14,428 bases of DNA, from NCBI GenBank assembly GCA_047626155.1, contig JBLHRR010000151.1, forward strand, positions 1-14,428, read 5' to 3'. Under the pieces are notes generated by a model, which had not been told where the DNA came from, did no database searches, and saw only the letters and a program-made list of their open reading frames with translations. Below are positions 1 to 7,700 of this stretch, one piece after another (the first letter of the stretch is position 1; each line of letters starts with the position of its first letter). Origin of the DNA: CALGLS01 sp047626155. GTDB lineage: Bacteria; Bacteroidota; Bacteroidia; Chitinophagales; Saprospiraceae. The translations under genes were made by a program, and so were the position numbers.

Positions 1-11
1 TATCTTTACTG

Positions 12-148
12 ACAAGTTATATTGAGTCAACATTTTAGGGCTGTAAAGCTATAATGAGACAACATATTGAACTGTAAAGCTATAGTGATCCTATTTTTTA
101 ACTGTAAAGTTATTTTGAGACGGTACAAAGTTATTTTGAGACGATACA
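12..148 (-). mobile_element. Probable terminus of an IS21-family-like element (multi-repeat end)
   Basis: Five degenerate copies of a ~20-bp motif, roughly CTGTAAAGTTATTTTGAGAC, have their AAAG (or equivalent) at about 13, 45, 76, 106 and 127, so spacing is 32, 31, 30 and 21 bp. The last two copies are nearly identical. Read on the minus strand, the block starts TGTATCGTCTCAAAATAAC at 148, a TG tip as expected for an IS21-type end; IS21-family ends carry several internal repeats bound by the IstA transposase. No istA/istB sequence is in the window; it would lie to the left. The tip is one base past the neighbouring stop codon. The family assignment is inference from the pattern; the direct repeats themselves are seen. 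An alternative is a noncoding tandem repeat. Confidence 0.5.
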
Positions 149-149
149 A

Positions 150-2567
150 CTACCGCACCAGCGTCACCTTCCCCACCTTCTCAAACCCAACAACCTCCCC
201 CTTATTATCATAAGAATAACCAATCCGATAAACATAAACCCCCAAGCCACTCTGCCGCCCATCAACACGTCCATCCCAACCTCTACTAATATCCTCAGAT
301 TCAAAAACCTTCGCCCCGTAACGATTAAAAACCTGCAAATTATAAGTCAACAATTCACAATTAGAAAGCGGCATGAATTCATCATTAAGCCCATCAAAGT
401 TAGCGGTAAAAGCATTCGGAATATGCATACAAGTATTACAATCCGTAAATTCAATCGTATCCCTAAATGTGCAAAAATCGACATAAACGGTTACACTGTA
501 CGCCCCCGCTTCCGTCACTAAAAAAGTAGAATCAGTAGAACCATCCTGCCAACGATAGATACCTCTTTCACGGCTTACGTTTAGCAGACATTGTTGATTC
601 TTGTCTTCACAGATAATGGTATTGTCTCCTAGATTAATCGGTTCAATTTCTTTGTAGATGATGGCAATCGTATCAGAGACCTGGCAATCATTCAGCGTGG
701 CTTCTACCCAATAGATACCAGAGGAATCTACGGCGATGTTATCCGAGGAGCTGCCATTTGACCATTGAAAAGTAGCGCCAGGTAAATTTGCGGTAAGCGG
801 AAAAGCACCTTCGCCACAAACGGTGATGTCATCGCCGAGGTTTAGTTGTGGTCCGAAGTATTCGATCATGATTTCATCTTCAAAGCTGCAAGCGCCTAAG
901 GTGGCGACTACGTTATATGCGCCCGCCTCAGTTACCGTAAAGGTCGGTCCTACAGAGCCATCCGTCCAGCTAAAGGTAGCGCCAGGGAAATCAGGTGCCA
1001 GTACAAGGCTGTCTCCAATACACAAAACAACGTCCTCTCCTAAGTCTACATTTTCCGAAAGGGGAAACAACATAGTCAGTGTATCTTTGAAAACGCAGCC
1101 TTCACGAAAGACTTCCACGGAGTAAGTTCCTGCATCCTCTAACAATATAGTCGCATCTGTAGAACCTGTGCTCCATAAGTATTCTGCGTTCGGCTGAGTA
1201 GCATCTAACAATAGTGTTTCGCCAACGCATAAGGTGGTGTCATTTCCGAGATCGAGGGTATTTTCAATTGGATTAAGTTTTACAACCCAATAATCACGTT
1301 CACCATAATTGCCGCTTACATCACCATCGGAAGACTCGCTGTAGCCCACCATGATGTAACCACCATCCGCAGATTGCCGGAGTGCATAAGCGCGGTCTCT
1401 ATCGGTCCCTCCGAAATTTTTCTCCCATTCCAGGTTTCCTGTATTGTCTAATTTGACCAACCAAAAATCTTCTGACCCGTAATTATTTGCGACATCTCCA
1501 CTACCGGACGAAACAGCATAACCGGCAAGAATATATCCGCCATCAAGAGCCTGCTGTAAGCCAAAAGCAGATTCTGTTTGATTTCCACCGTAGGTATTTT
1601 CCCATTCAAGTTCTCCATCCGCATCTACTTTTACGATCCAATAATCCGTTCCTCCATTATTACTTCCAACATCTCCTCCTATGGAAAAGGTGTAACCTCC
1701 AATGATGAAACCACCATCAGAAGCAGCGGCAATATGCCAGGCCCGCTCCTCCCCTTCTCCTCCGTAATTCCTTTCCCACAATATGTTTCCGGCAGCATCT
1801 GTCCGAACCACCCAGTAATCATAAAGTCCATTGTTATCTGTAACATCAATGTTATCAGAAAAGGAAGAGCCTGCAAATATATAGCCGCCGTCTTGGGTTT
1901 GCGTAATGGCATATCCATAATCAGCGCCAGAACCACCGTAGTTTTTATCCCAGCTCAGGTTACCGTTTGTATCTAATTTTAAAACCCAATAATCAAAATT
2001 TCCATAATTGCCAGAGACATCTCCATCTACGGATTCCGAATAGCCTGCCACGATGTAACCACCATCCGCTGTTTGTTCGATGCTCTCTGCGCGGTCGGAT
2101 TCAGTGCCGCCATAATTGCGTTGCCATTCTATATCTCCGAGATTGTTTAGCTTGAGAATCCAAACATCTTCGCCTCCATTATTTCCAGTCAGATCACCAT
2201 CATTGGATTCTGAAGCGCCAGCCACAACATATCCACCATCACTAGTTGGCCAAACGGCAGTAGCTTGATCGATGTTGGAACCACCGTAATTCCTTTTCCA
2301 ATCGAGGGTACCATCTTCGTTCAATTTCAAAACCCAATAATCCCAGTTTCCGAGGTTATTGTCTATATCAATGTCGTCTGATCGGGAGTAGCCAATTACG
2401 ATGTAGCCGCCATCATCCGTTTGTCGAATATCGCGAGCCCAATCTTGTCCGGAGCCACCGAAGTGGTTTTCCCAGAGGATTTCCAGGCAGTCTTGTTGGC
2501 CGTAGCTAAAGAAAGAGAGAAAGCAGAAGAGGAGGCTTGCGCCGAATTTATATATTGATTTGGTCAT
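150..2567 (-). CDS. Secreted repeat protein: seven 58-aa beta-propeller-like repeats, four PKD/Ig-like modules, type-B T9SS C-terminal domain
   Basis: An 805-aa exported protein, probably surface-bound or released through the type IX system. From the ATG at 2567 the product opens with a signal peptide (MTKSIYKFGASLLF, ending near SYGQ). An in-frame ATG at 2603 adds 12 residues before this signal and would lie upstream of the best promoter box, so I prefer 2567. Residues about 30-433 are seven repeats; their Y/F-G-G motifs fall at 36, 94, 152, 210, 268, 326 and 385, a period of 58. Each carries DGGY(I/V)-x-GY-S, DYW-(V/L)-KL and GNLxWEK-type motifs. Seven copies suggest a seven-bladed beta-propeller (inference). 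Residues 437-707 hold four Ig/PKD-like modules, each opening LGDD/LGND-x-x-x-C. Residues 713-805 match the gliding-motility-associated C-terminal domain (IPNAFTANFDGLNDEF, FNRYGAKVFES, GWDG, GVYVYRI), the type-B T9SS sorting signal. The binding target is unknown. Confidence 0.9.
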   Translation of the reverse strand: MTKSIYKFGASLLFCFLSFFSYGQQDCLEILWENHFGGSGQDWARDIRQTDDGGYIVIGYSRSDDIDIDNNLGNWDYWVLKLNEDGTLDWKRNYGGSNIDQATAVWPTSDGGYVVAGASESNDGDLTGNNGGEDVWILKLNNLGDIEWQRNYGGTESDRAESIEQTADGGYIVAGYSESVDGDVSGNYGNFDYWVLKLDTNGNLSWDKNYGGSGADYGYAITQTQDGGYIFAGSSFSDNIDVTDNNGLYDYWVVRTDAAGNILWERNYGGEGEERAWHIAAASDGGFIIGGYTFSIGGDVGSNNGGTDYWIVKVDADGELEWENTYGGNQTESAFGLQQALDGGYILAGYAVSSGSGDVANNYGSEDFWLVKLDNTGNLEWEKNFGGTDRDRAYALRQSADGGYIMVGYSESSDGDVSGNYGERDYWVVKLNPIENTLDLGNDTTLCVGETLLLDATQPNAEYLWSTGSTDATILLEDAGTYSVEVFREGCVFKDTLTMLFPLSENVDLGEDVVLCIGDSLVLAPDFPGATFSWTDGSVGPTFTVTEAGAYNVVATLGACSFEDEIMIEYFGPQLNLGDDITVCGEGAFPLTANLPGATFQWSNGSSSDNIAVDSSGIYWVEATLNDCQVSDTIAIIYKEIEPINLGDNTIICEDKNQQCLLNVSRERGIYRWQDGSTDSTFLVTEAGAYSVTVYVDFCTFRDTIEFTDCNTCMHIPNAFTANFDGLNDEFMPLSNCELLTYNLQVFNRYGAKVFESEDISRGWDGRVDGRQSGLGVYVYRIGYSYDNKGEVVGFEKVGKVTLVR

Positions 2568-2572
2568 GTTGC

Positions 2573-2629
2573 ATCTTCGTAAGACAAAATTATATCTTGT
2601 CAATCCTGAGAGAAATAATCTACGAAGAT
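2573..2629 (-). promoter_or_regulatory. Putative promoter with overlapping dyads upstream of the 805-aa T9SS gene
   Basis: On the minus strand TAATTTTG (2592-2585) matches the Bacteroidota -7 consensus TAnnTTTG and would give a leader of about 10 nt before the ATG at 2567. No convincing -33 TTG is seen. The box lies inside a short dyad (GACAA...TTGTC, about 2583-2601), and a wider perfect 9-bp inverted repeat (ATCTTCGTA at 2573-2581, TACGAAGAT at 2621-2629) brackets it. This arrangement would suit an operator. Function is inference only. Confidence 0.4.
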
Positions 2630-2749
2630 ACGGGTTTTTACACTTTAGAAAAGGGTATTTTTAGTCTACCTTTTGATATATATACATATTTCCATCAAGT
2701 GGAGTCGCGTCAATGATCTCTTAAACGGAAGATTGAACCTAACAGTTGG

Positions 2750-2783
2750 TTACGGTCGTTTAGTTTTAGCAAAACGACCGTAA
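2750..2783. repeat. 12-bp perfect inverted repeat (hairpin) beside the Uma2 remnant
   Basis: TTACGGTCGTTT (2750-2761) and AAACGACCGTAA (2772-2783) are perfect inverted arms around a 10-nt loop. The hairpin begins 6 nt beyond the stop codon of the Uma2 remnant (minus strand), where a terminator would be expected, but no T-run follows on either strand. It may therefore be an RNA-stabilising or factor-dependent stop rather than a classic intrinsic terminator. Nothing coding was recognised between it and the T9SS gene start at 2567. Confidence 0.55.
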
Positions 2784-2788
2784 AGGAT

Positions 2789-3185
2789 TCATCCTACCCT
2801 AACATCGAAGTATAAATCCTTCATCGGGATTTTCACTCCTATAAATTGTACGTTTATGATTTCTTCCAATCCTTCATATCTAGTTATTCTCCATAAATCA
2901 CTGTTGCCACTTTTATAATGAACATCAACAACGTACCAATCTTGCTCTACTAAAACATATTCCTTGAAACTTGGTATTTGCCTGTAAAGATAAAACTTAT
3001 CTCCTCGGTCGTATTCCTCGGTCGTATTCAGCGGTCGATTTGGATAGGACCTCTACTATTAATATAGGATTAGTCACAGAATTAACTTCATTTTCAGCCG
3101 TCTCTAATTCTCCACAAATGACCATCGAATCTGGATAGACATAACTATTGGCCTTCTCAACATGCACTTTTATTTCACTAAGATA
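2789..3185 (-). pseudogene. Uma2-family (DUF820) putative endonuclease, 5'-truncated and frameshifted
   Basis: Two minus-strand reading frames join into one Uma2-like protein. The upstream frame (3185 to about 3017) reads SEIKVHVEKANSYVYPDS, then a VICGE motif, then NPILIVEVLSKSTAEYDRG. The downstream frame (about 3016 to 2789) continues GDKFYLYRQIPSFKEYVLVE and ends at a TGA at 2789-2791. These are the hallmark Uma2 motifs YPD, VEVLS-x-ST and YDRG-x-KF-x-x-YR of a PD-(D/E)XK-type fold. An exact 13-bp tandem duplication (3004-3016 and 3017-3029) breaks the frame; removing one copy restores it. About 60 N-terminal residues usual for the ~190-aa family are missing; an in-frame TAG lies at 3186-3188, at the edge of an 11-bp inverted repeat. 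Without a start and with a frameshift it cannot make a normal product. The role of Uma2 proteins is poorly defined. Confidence 0.8.
3004..3029. repeat. 13-bp exact tandem duplication inside the Uma2 pseudogene
   Basis: CTCGGTCGTATTC occurs twice head to tail. It codes for the EYDRG region of the Uma2 motif on the minus strand and adds 13 bases, shifting the frame by one. This is the visible inactivating lesion. Confidence 0.9.
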
Positions 3186-3187
3186 CT

Positions 3188-3253
3188 AGAGGTTATTCCA
3201 AATAGAATGGTACAGTCGGCCGGAAACCGAACACCCGAAACCGAATAACCTCT
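3188..3253. repeat. 11-bp inverted repeat enclosing a GGTTTC-type dispersed element
   Basis: AGAGGTTATTC (3188-3198) and GAATAACCTCT (3243-3253) are perfect inverted arms, 44 bp apart. The interior (about 3217-3250, minus strand) carries GGTTTCGGGTGTTCGGTTTC followed by CGGCCGA, closely resembling plus-strand positions 9973-10006. The element begins exactly where homology to Uma2 ends, suggesting that an insertion or rearrangement removed the nuclease 5' end. Confidence 0.5.
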
Positions 3254-3293
3254 ACTTACTATTACACAAACTTCCAATCAGACATTTAATTGT

Positions 3294-3343
3294 AAAAAAA
3301 TGGTATCCCTTCAGCTCAGAACGTAGCGCCGTAGCGGTTACCA
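3294..3343 (-). terminator. Probable intrinsic terminator of fabH
   Basis: On the minus strand, 7 nt past the fabH stop codon, TGGTA (3343-3339) can pair with TACCA (3305-3301), followed at once by TTTTTTT (3300-3294). The stem is short and the loop long, with GC-rich sequence containing GTAGCGCCGTAGCGGT-type repeats (plus-strand orientation). A related GTAGCGCCGTTGCGGT copy followed by an A-run lies at 11871-11890. Position and T-run support a terminator; stem weakness lowers confidence. Confidence 0.45.
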
Positions 3344-3349
3344 AAAACA

Positions 3350-4399
3350 CTACCAACGAATCAAAGCAGACCCCCAAGTAAACCCCGAGCCAAAAGCCGC
3401 CAAACAAACCAAATCTCCTTTCTTAATTTTCCCCGCCTCCCATGCTTCACAAAGCGCAATTGGAATAGAAGCCGCCGTTGTATTTCCATATTTCTGAATG
3501 TTATTCCAAACCTTCTCATCCGGCAATCCCATTCGTTTTTGAACGAACTGACTGATCCGTAGATTTGCCTGATGCGGTACCAGCATATCAATATCGCTAG
3601 GTTTATAACCATTTTTTGTAAGTGCTTCCATGATCACTTCCGGGAACTTTTGAACTGCCATTTTGAAAACAGCCTGCCCTTCCATATTTGGAAATAAATC
3701 CTCCTCTTCAATCATCTTATCGGTGAGAAATGCGCCTCCGAATTCCTGATCAGGATAACCATATTGTTCCGTTCCGAGGTGCTTACCTCCGTGGCAACCG
3801 GGATTGATGTAAGCTAGTTTCTCCGCGTAGGTTCCATCTGCATGTAAATGTGTAGAAAGAATTCCTTGGTCTTTTTCTTCGGTTGGTTGAATAATAACAG
3901 CTCCTGCTCCATCTCCAAAAATAACAGTAACATTACGTCCACGGGTAGAAAAGTCCAATCCAGCAGAATGGAACTCCGCTCCTACGACTAGTACGTTTTT
4001 GTACATTCCAGATTTCACAAAATTATCGGCTACAGAAATGGCGTAAATAAATCCGCTACATTGGTTTCGGATATCTAGTGCTCCGATACCGGGGATGTCT
4101 AATTCTCGTTGTAATAAAACGCCACATCCTGGGAAGTAATAATCAGGGCTCAGTGTAGCAAAAATGATGAAGTCAACATCTTTGGGGGTAATCCCTGCAC
4201 GCTCTATCGCTATTCGTGCAGCAGCGGTTCCCATGGTGGCGGATGACTCTTTATGCTTTTCGGCATAGCGGCGTTCTACTATTCCGGTGCGCTCTTGGAT
4301 CCACTCGTCGGAGGTATCCATTACTCTTGTTAGGTCATTATTAGTGACTACTTTTTCCGGTACGTAAAAGCCGATGCCGGCGATTGTTGAATTTGGCAT
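3350..4399 (-). CDS. fabH: Beta-ketoacyl-ACP synthase III (FabH/KAS III)
   Basis: A cytosolic 349-aa condensing enzyme that starts type II fatty acid synthesis by joining a short acyl-CoA primer to malonyl-ACP. The thiolase-fold triad is visible: Cys114 in RNQCSGF, His276 in VPHQANLRI and Asn306 in KYGNTTAAS. Other family motifs are the N-terminal SDEWIQERTGI with R-R after it, GDGAGA at 162-167 and the C-terminal AFGSGFTWGS. Against E. coli FabH (317 aa; Cys112, His244, Asn274) the Cys-to-His interval is about 30 residues longer. The extra residues fall around 199-241, rich in Gly, His and acidic residues, in the part of the fold that shapes the acyl pocket and dimer face; many Bacteroidota homologues share this long form. 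The ATG at 4399 gives the expected N-terminus. It stands alone, with neither plsX nor acpP nearby, so a dedicated paralogue making a specialised or branched primer is possible. Confidence 0.92.
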   Translation of the reverse strand: MPNSTIAGIGFYVPEKVVTNNDLTRVMDTSDEWIQERTGIVERRYAEKHKESSATMGTAAARIAIERAGITPKDVDFIIFATLSPDYYFPGCGVLLQRELDIPGIGALDIRNQCSGFIYAISVADNFVKSGMYKNVLVVGAEFHSAGLDFSTRGRNVTVIFGDGAGAVIIQPTEEKDQGILSTHLHADGTYAEKLAYINPGCHGGKHLGTEQYGYPDQEFGGAFLTDKMIEEEDLFPNMEGQAVFKMAVQKFPEVIMEALTKNGYKPSDIDMLVPHQANLRISQFVQKRMGLPDEKVWNNIQKYGNTTAASIPIALCEAWEAGKIKKGDLVCLAAFGSGFTWGSALIRW

Positions 4400-4452
4400 T
4401 TTCTATTTTTTTGGACGAATTTTAAATGGTTAGTAACAACAAAAAATTAAAT

Positions 4453-4533
4453 CCCGATTTGGAAACGATTATGTAAATCAAAATGACCACAGGGAGAGTG
4501 ATTTATATAATCGTTTCCACCAAAGAAATCGGG
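4453..4533. promoter_or_regulatory. 81-bp near-perfect palindrome upstream of fabH
   Basis: Inner arms of 20 bp (4461-4480 and 4499-4518) match at 19 positions: GGAAACGATTATGTAAATCA against the complement of TGATTTATATAATCGTTTCC. Outer arms CCCGATTT (4453-4460) and AAATCGGG (4526-4533) pair perfectly. The loop is 18 nt. It lies 54 bp upstream of the fabH ATG and about 100 bp past the terminator of the upstream gene. Each arm carries TGGAAACGATTA or a close variant, reminiscent of LacI/CcpA-type operators (TGnAAnCGnTTnCA). A regulatory site, a transcript hairpin and a small MITE-like element are all possible; the structure is certain, the role is not. Confidence 0.5.
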
Positions 4534-4633
4534 AAATTATTTTTTGTGTAATACTTACTCTGCCTTTTGGGCTTTTTTATACTCTAAGTATCAATAACTT
4601 AAATGTACAAAAAAATCAAGCTTTCGCTACAAA

Positions 4634-4697
4634 TAAAAAGGCTATTGCTGGCCCAGTCTCTATTTTCTTGATAGATTAAGCCAACAATAGCCTCTTT
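4634..4697 (-). terminator. Intrinsic terminator of the PNGase F-like gene
   Basis: Transcribed leftward past the stop at 4736, AGGCTATTGTTGGC (4693-4680) pairs with GCCAGCAATAGCCT (4652-4639), 14 bp with one G-T pair, and is followed by TTTTTATTTG. Loop about 27 nt. Position and T-run fit a rho-independent terminator. Confidence 0.75.
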
Positions 4698-4735
4698 AGT
4701 CGAGATGATTTTATCCTAAATGAGAAGGGTTACTA

Positions 4736-7700
4736 TTAATCAATAACAACCTGTTGAGTCTTTCTTTTGTTGCCATCAAAAACCACGAGCTGATATACTC
4801 CCGAAGGTAAATCGTTGACCTCAAAACTCAGTGTTCTCTGATGATCTAAGTTATTTCCTATTACCTCTTCTCTTAGTTTTTGCCCGGTCATACTGTATAG
4901 GTTAACAATAAGATCTGTATTTTCGAAACCAACCAAATCGACATTTATCAAATCTGTCGCTGGATTAGGATATACACTTATCAACGTAGCCTTCTCTCCT
5001 GGCTCGAGCGTACTCACTGTTTGAGCCAACATAAATTCGTAATTAATAAAACTACCAAATTCAGGCTCAAACGTTTTTATGGTCGTTAGGTTTCCGCTAT
5101 TGGTCACTCGTCTTAATCGGAGAAAACCGGTTCCAACATTTTGCCCCGTTTGATTCCAGAACCAATAGTCCAAACCATCGCCGCCATCATCTGTAAACTC
5201 CATGGAGTAACAACCACCAGGTAAATCAAGTGCATCCGTGTACTCCGTGTTATCTGCCATGAAGGTGCGTTCCAACACTATAGCTCCGGAATGATCTTTT
5301 ATGTACATTTTATTTTCTTCTCCCCTATTGTTCGTTTTATATTGCAAAACCAATTCTTCGTCAATTATATTTAACGGTTCATAAGCAGAATGTATCACAT
5401 TGTTATTCGCATATTGATCTGCTCCGCCATTTGGATTACTGATGCTAGCTGTGAACATTTCTGCACCGCCATTCGTATCCCAAAACGAAAGCTCTTCGAC
5501 TGGTAATTCTACTTGCTCTGTTTCCATAAAGGCCAAATCACCCGTCCAGTTATAAATCAACATCAGACCACCTTCTACTTGATAATTAATAACAAGGCTT
5601 GTCAAATTAGCAGATCCTGTATTTTGTATAAGTACTGTTGGAAGATTACATGCAGGATTAAAACGTTGATGTTCTACTTTCAAACTTGGTCGAATAACAT
5701 CAATAATTGCTGCATCTGAGGTAAAACTAGCTGCACCATAAGTTACCAATTGATTAGAAACCAAATAGTTTGCTTCCGCCATATTGTTACCAACAAGACC
5801 GTAATCAATTTCTACAGATTGCCCTGGCGTAATATAGGAAGTAATATCAAAACGGTTGATAGCCGTAGGATCTCCAGGACACCATCCTGCTCGATCAAAC
5901 AACCAAGTTCCTCCTTGCGGATAAATCGGAATACTGCCACAAGTTTTCCAAACCGGAAATGTAAACTCATTGCTACCTCCATCAATATTAAAATAATGTG
6001 TTCGTTCTATAAATTCTCCATTTTGACCATGCCCTGTAATACTTGAACGAATTTCATAAGTTGTCGCCCCCGCATCTGTCATCAATTGTCTTGGTTCAAA
6101 AACAGCATCGTCAAGGATACTTTGAAACCAACCTCTTCTGAATGGCCAGATATTTTGAATGTTCTTCACTTCCCGAGCTGGCGTACCGGTAATATAGAGA
6201 AACCGAATGTCCATTTCTTCCTGGTTCTGCCCGCCCATTTCAATAGAAAGCCTTCTGTCCCCTTTTAGAATTGGTGCATAATCCGTAACATCGAAGATGA
6301 AAGTTTTTCCATTTGATCCAAGGTCCAAACCATTTCCATAAGGCGTAACCAAAGAAAGTATTTCGTATTTAGAAGGGAATTTATTGTAGTATTCCAAATC
6401 GGAAATTGTCAGTGTATTCTCTACAATTATTCCAACCGAATCAACGACCTCTCCCATTTCATTTAATACATATTGAGTTTCCGCAGGGTAAACCAAAATA
6501 GGACTGACTTCCGTTAAATCAGTCCCAACTACTTCGTAAGCCGTTACCTGGTTTTGTTCCGAAAGAATAGAATCCAATACATTGATGGTACTCACTGTTT
6601 GTTCATAGGTACCTTGTACGAAAGTCATGTTAGGTCGTAAACTGCTTGTTACAAAACCTTTGAATAAATCCTTACCTCTTATTTTTTGCCAATTTGACGC
6701 ACCCTCTACCATAGCATCACTACTACTCGCTGATGCATCGGTCAACTGACTATCAGCTCCTTCGTTCAATTGAAAATAGGCTAATAAGTTACTGTAATTC
6801 GGATGATCTACCGTCACACTTTTTCGCATCCAATCTTGTATCGTCGCTTGGTCTAACGCAACATCCCATATTTGTAGTTCATCAATAGCTCCGTAGTAGT
6901 TATTATTTGTGGAAATATCACTTGCAAAATTAAAACTAGCCAGTGCAATCGGGTTGGTTTTAGCTGTTCCGCTTAGGAACAATTCGCCATTAAGGTAGAT
7001 AGACATTGTACCGGTACTTACATTTTTTGTAAAAGCCCAATGGCTCCATTTACCTGCAAAATCACTAGGATCAACTACACCATTGATTCGATCAAAAGCA
7101 TTACCATTAGCTCCACAGTCCCAGTAGACCTGGCCATTACTCCAAGGCAAGTGGACATTCGCCTGACGATTACCTGCGTCATCCTTTCCTTCAAAAACAG
7201 TGGTGTTTACAGGAAGAATATCGGAACCTTTGGCCCATAAAGAAACTGTAATTTCATTGTTAACAGAAGCAAGAGGTCCACCATCTAAGGGGATACTCCC
7301 CGAACCAGCAAAGGACAAGGCGTGGTCAGAGGTACCTGTAAATATGCTACTATTAAATCCAGCATCGTGACTATTAACTGTAGTTGCTGCTCCTGCATTT
7401 TGGTTGGTAAAACTAAACTCTACTAAAACATTAGAGGTCCCATCCCAATCAAAATCATTGGAAAAGAGAAAGGCGTGATCTCCTACGTTTGAGAAGTTAG
7501 TTGACAAAAAGTATACTTCTGTAAAGTCATTAAAATCTGGATTGGCAGATTCTAATTCTGTTTTACTACTATGCTTCATCTTTATCCGCATAAAGTTGAT
7601 GTCTTCTCCTAATTCCGTCACATCCATTCGCATGCTGGTAACTGGACCTGCAACCAAACCCGCCGCAGATAACTCCGCTGCAGTGAATAAAAACTGAGCT

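Noticed and set aside
12..148. CRISPR array, suggested by repeats about 30 bp apart
   Set aside because: The copies are degenerate, the intervals between them are only about 10 bp, spacing falls to 21 bp at one end, and no cas gene is present. An IS-type end explains the pattern better.
823..1125. Plus-strand open frames inside the T9SS, PNGase F-like, protease and def genes
   Set aside because: They are antisense shadows of well-supported minus-strand genes and have no family motifs or signal peptides.
2568..2603. Upstream ATG at 2603 as the start of the 805-aa T9SS protein
   Set aside because: It adds 12 residues before a complete signal peptide and lies upstream of the best -7 box; the ATG at 2567 gives a normal secreted-protein N-terminus.
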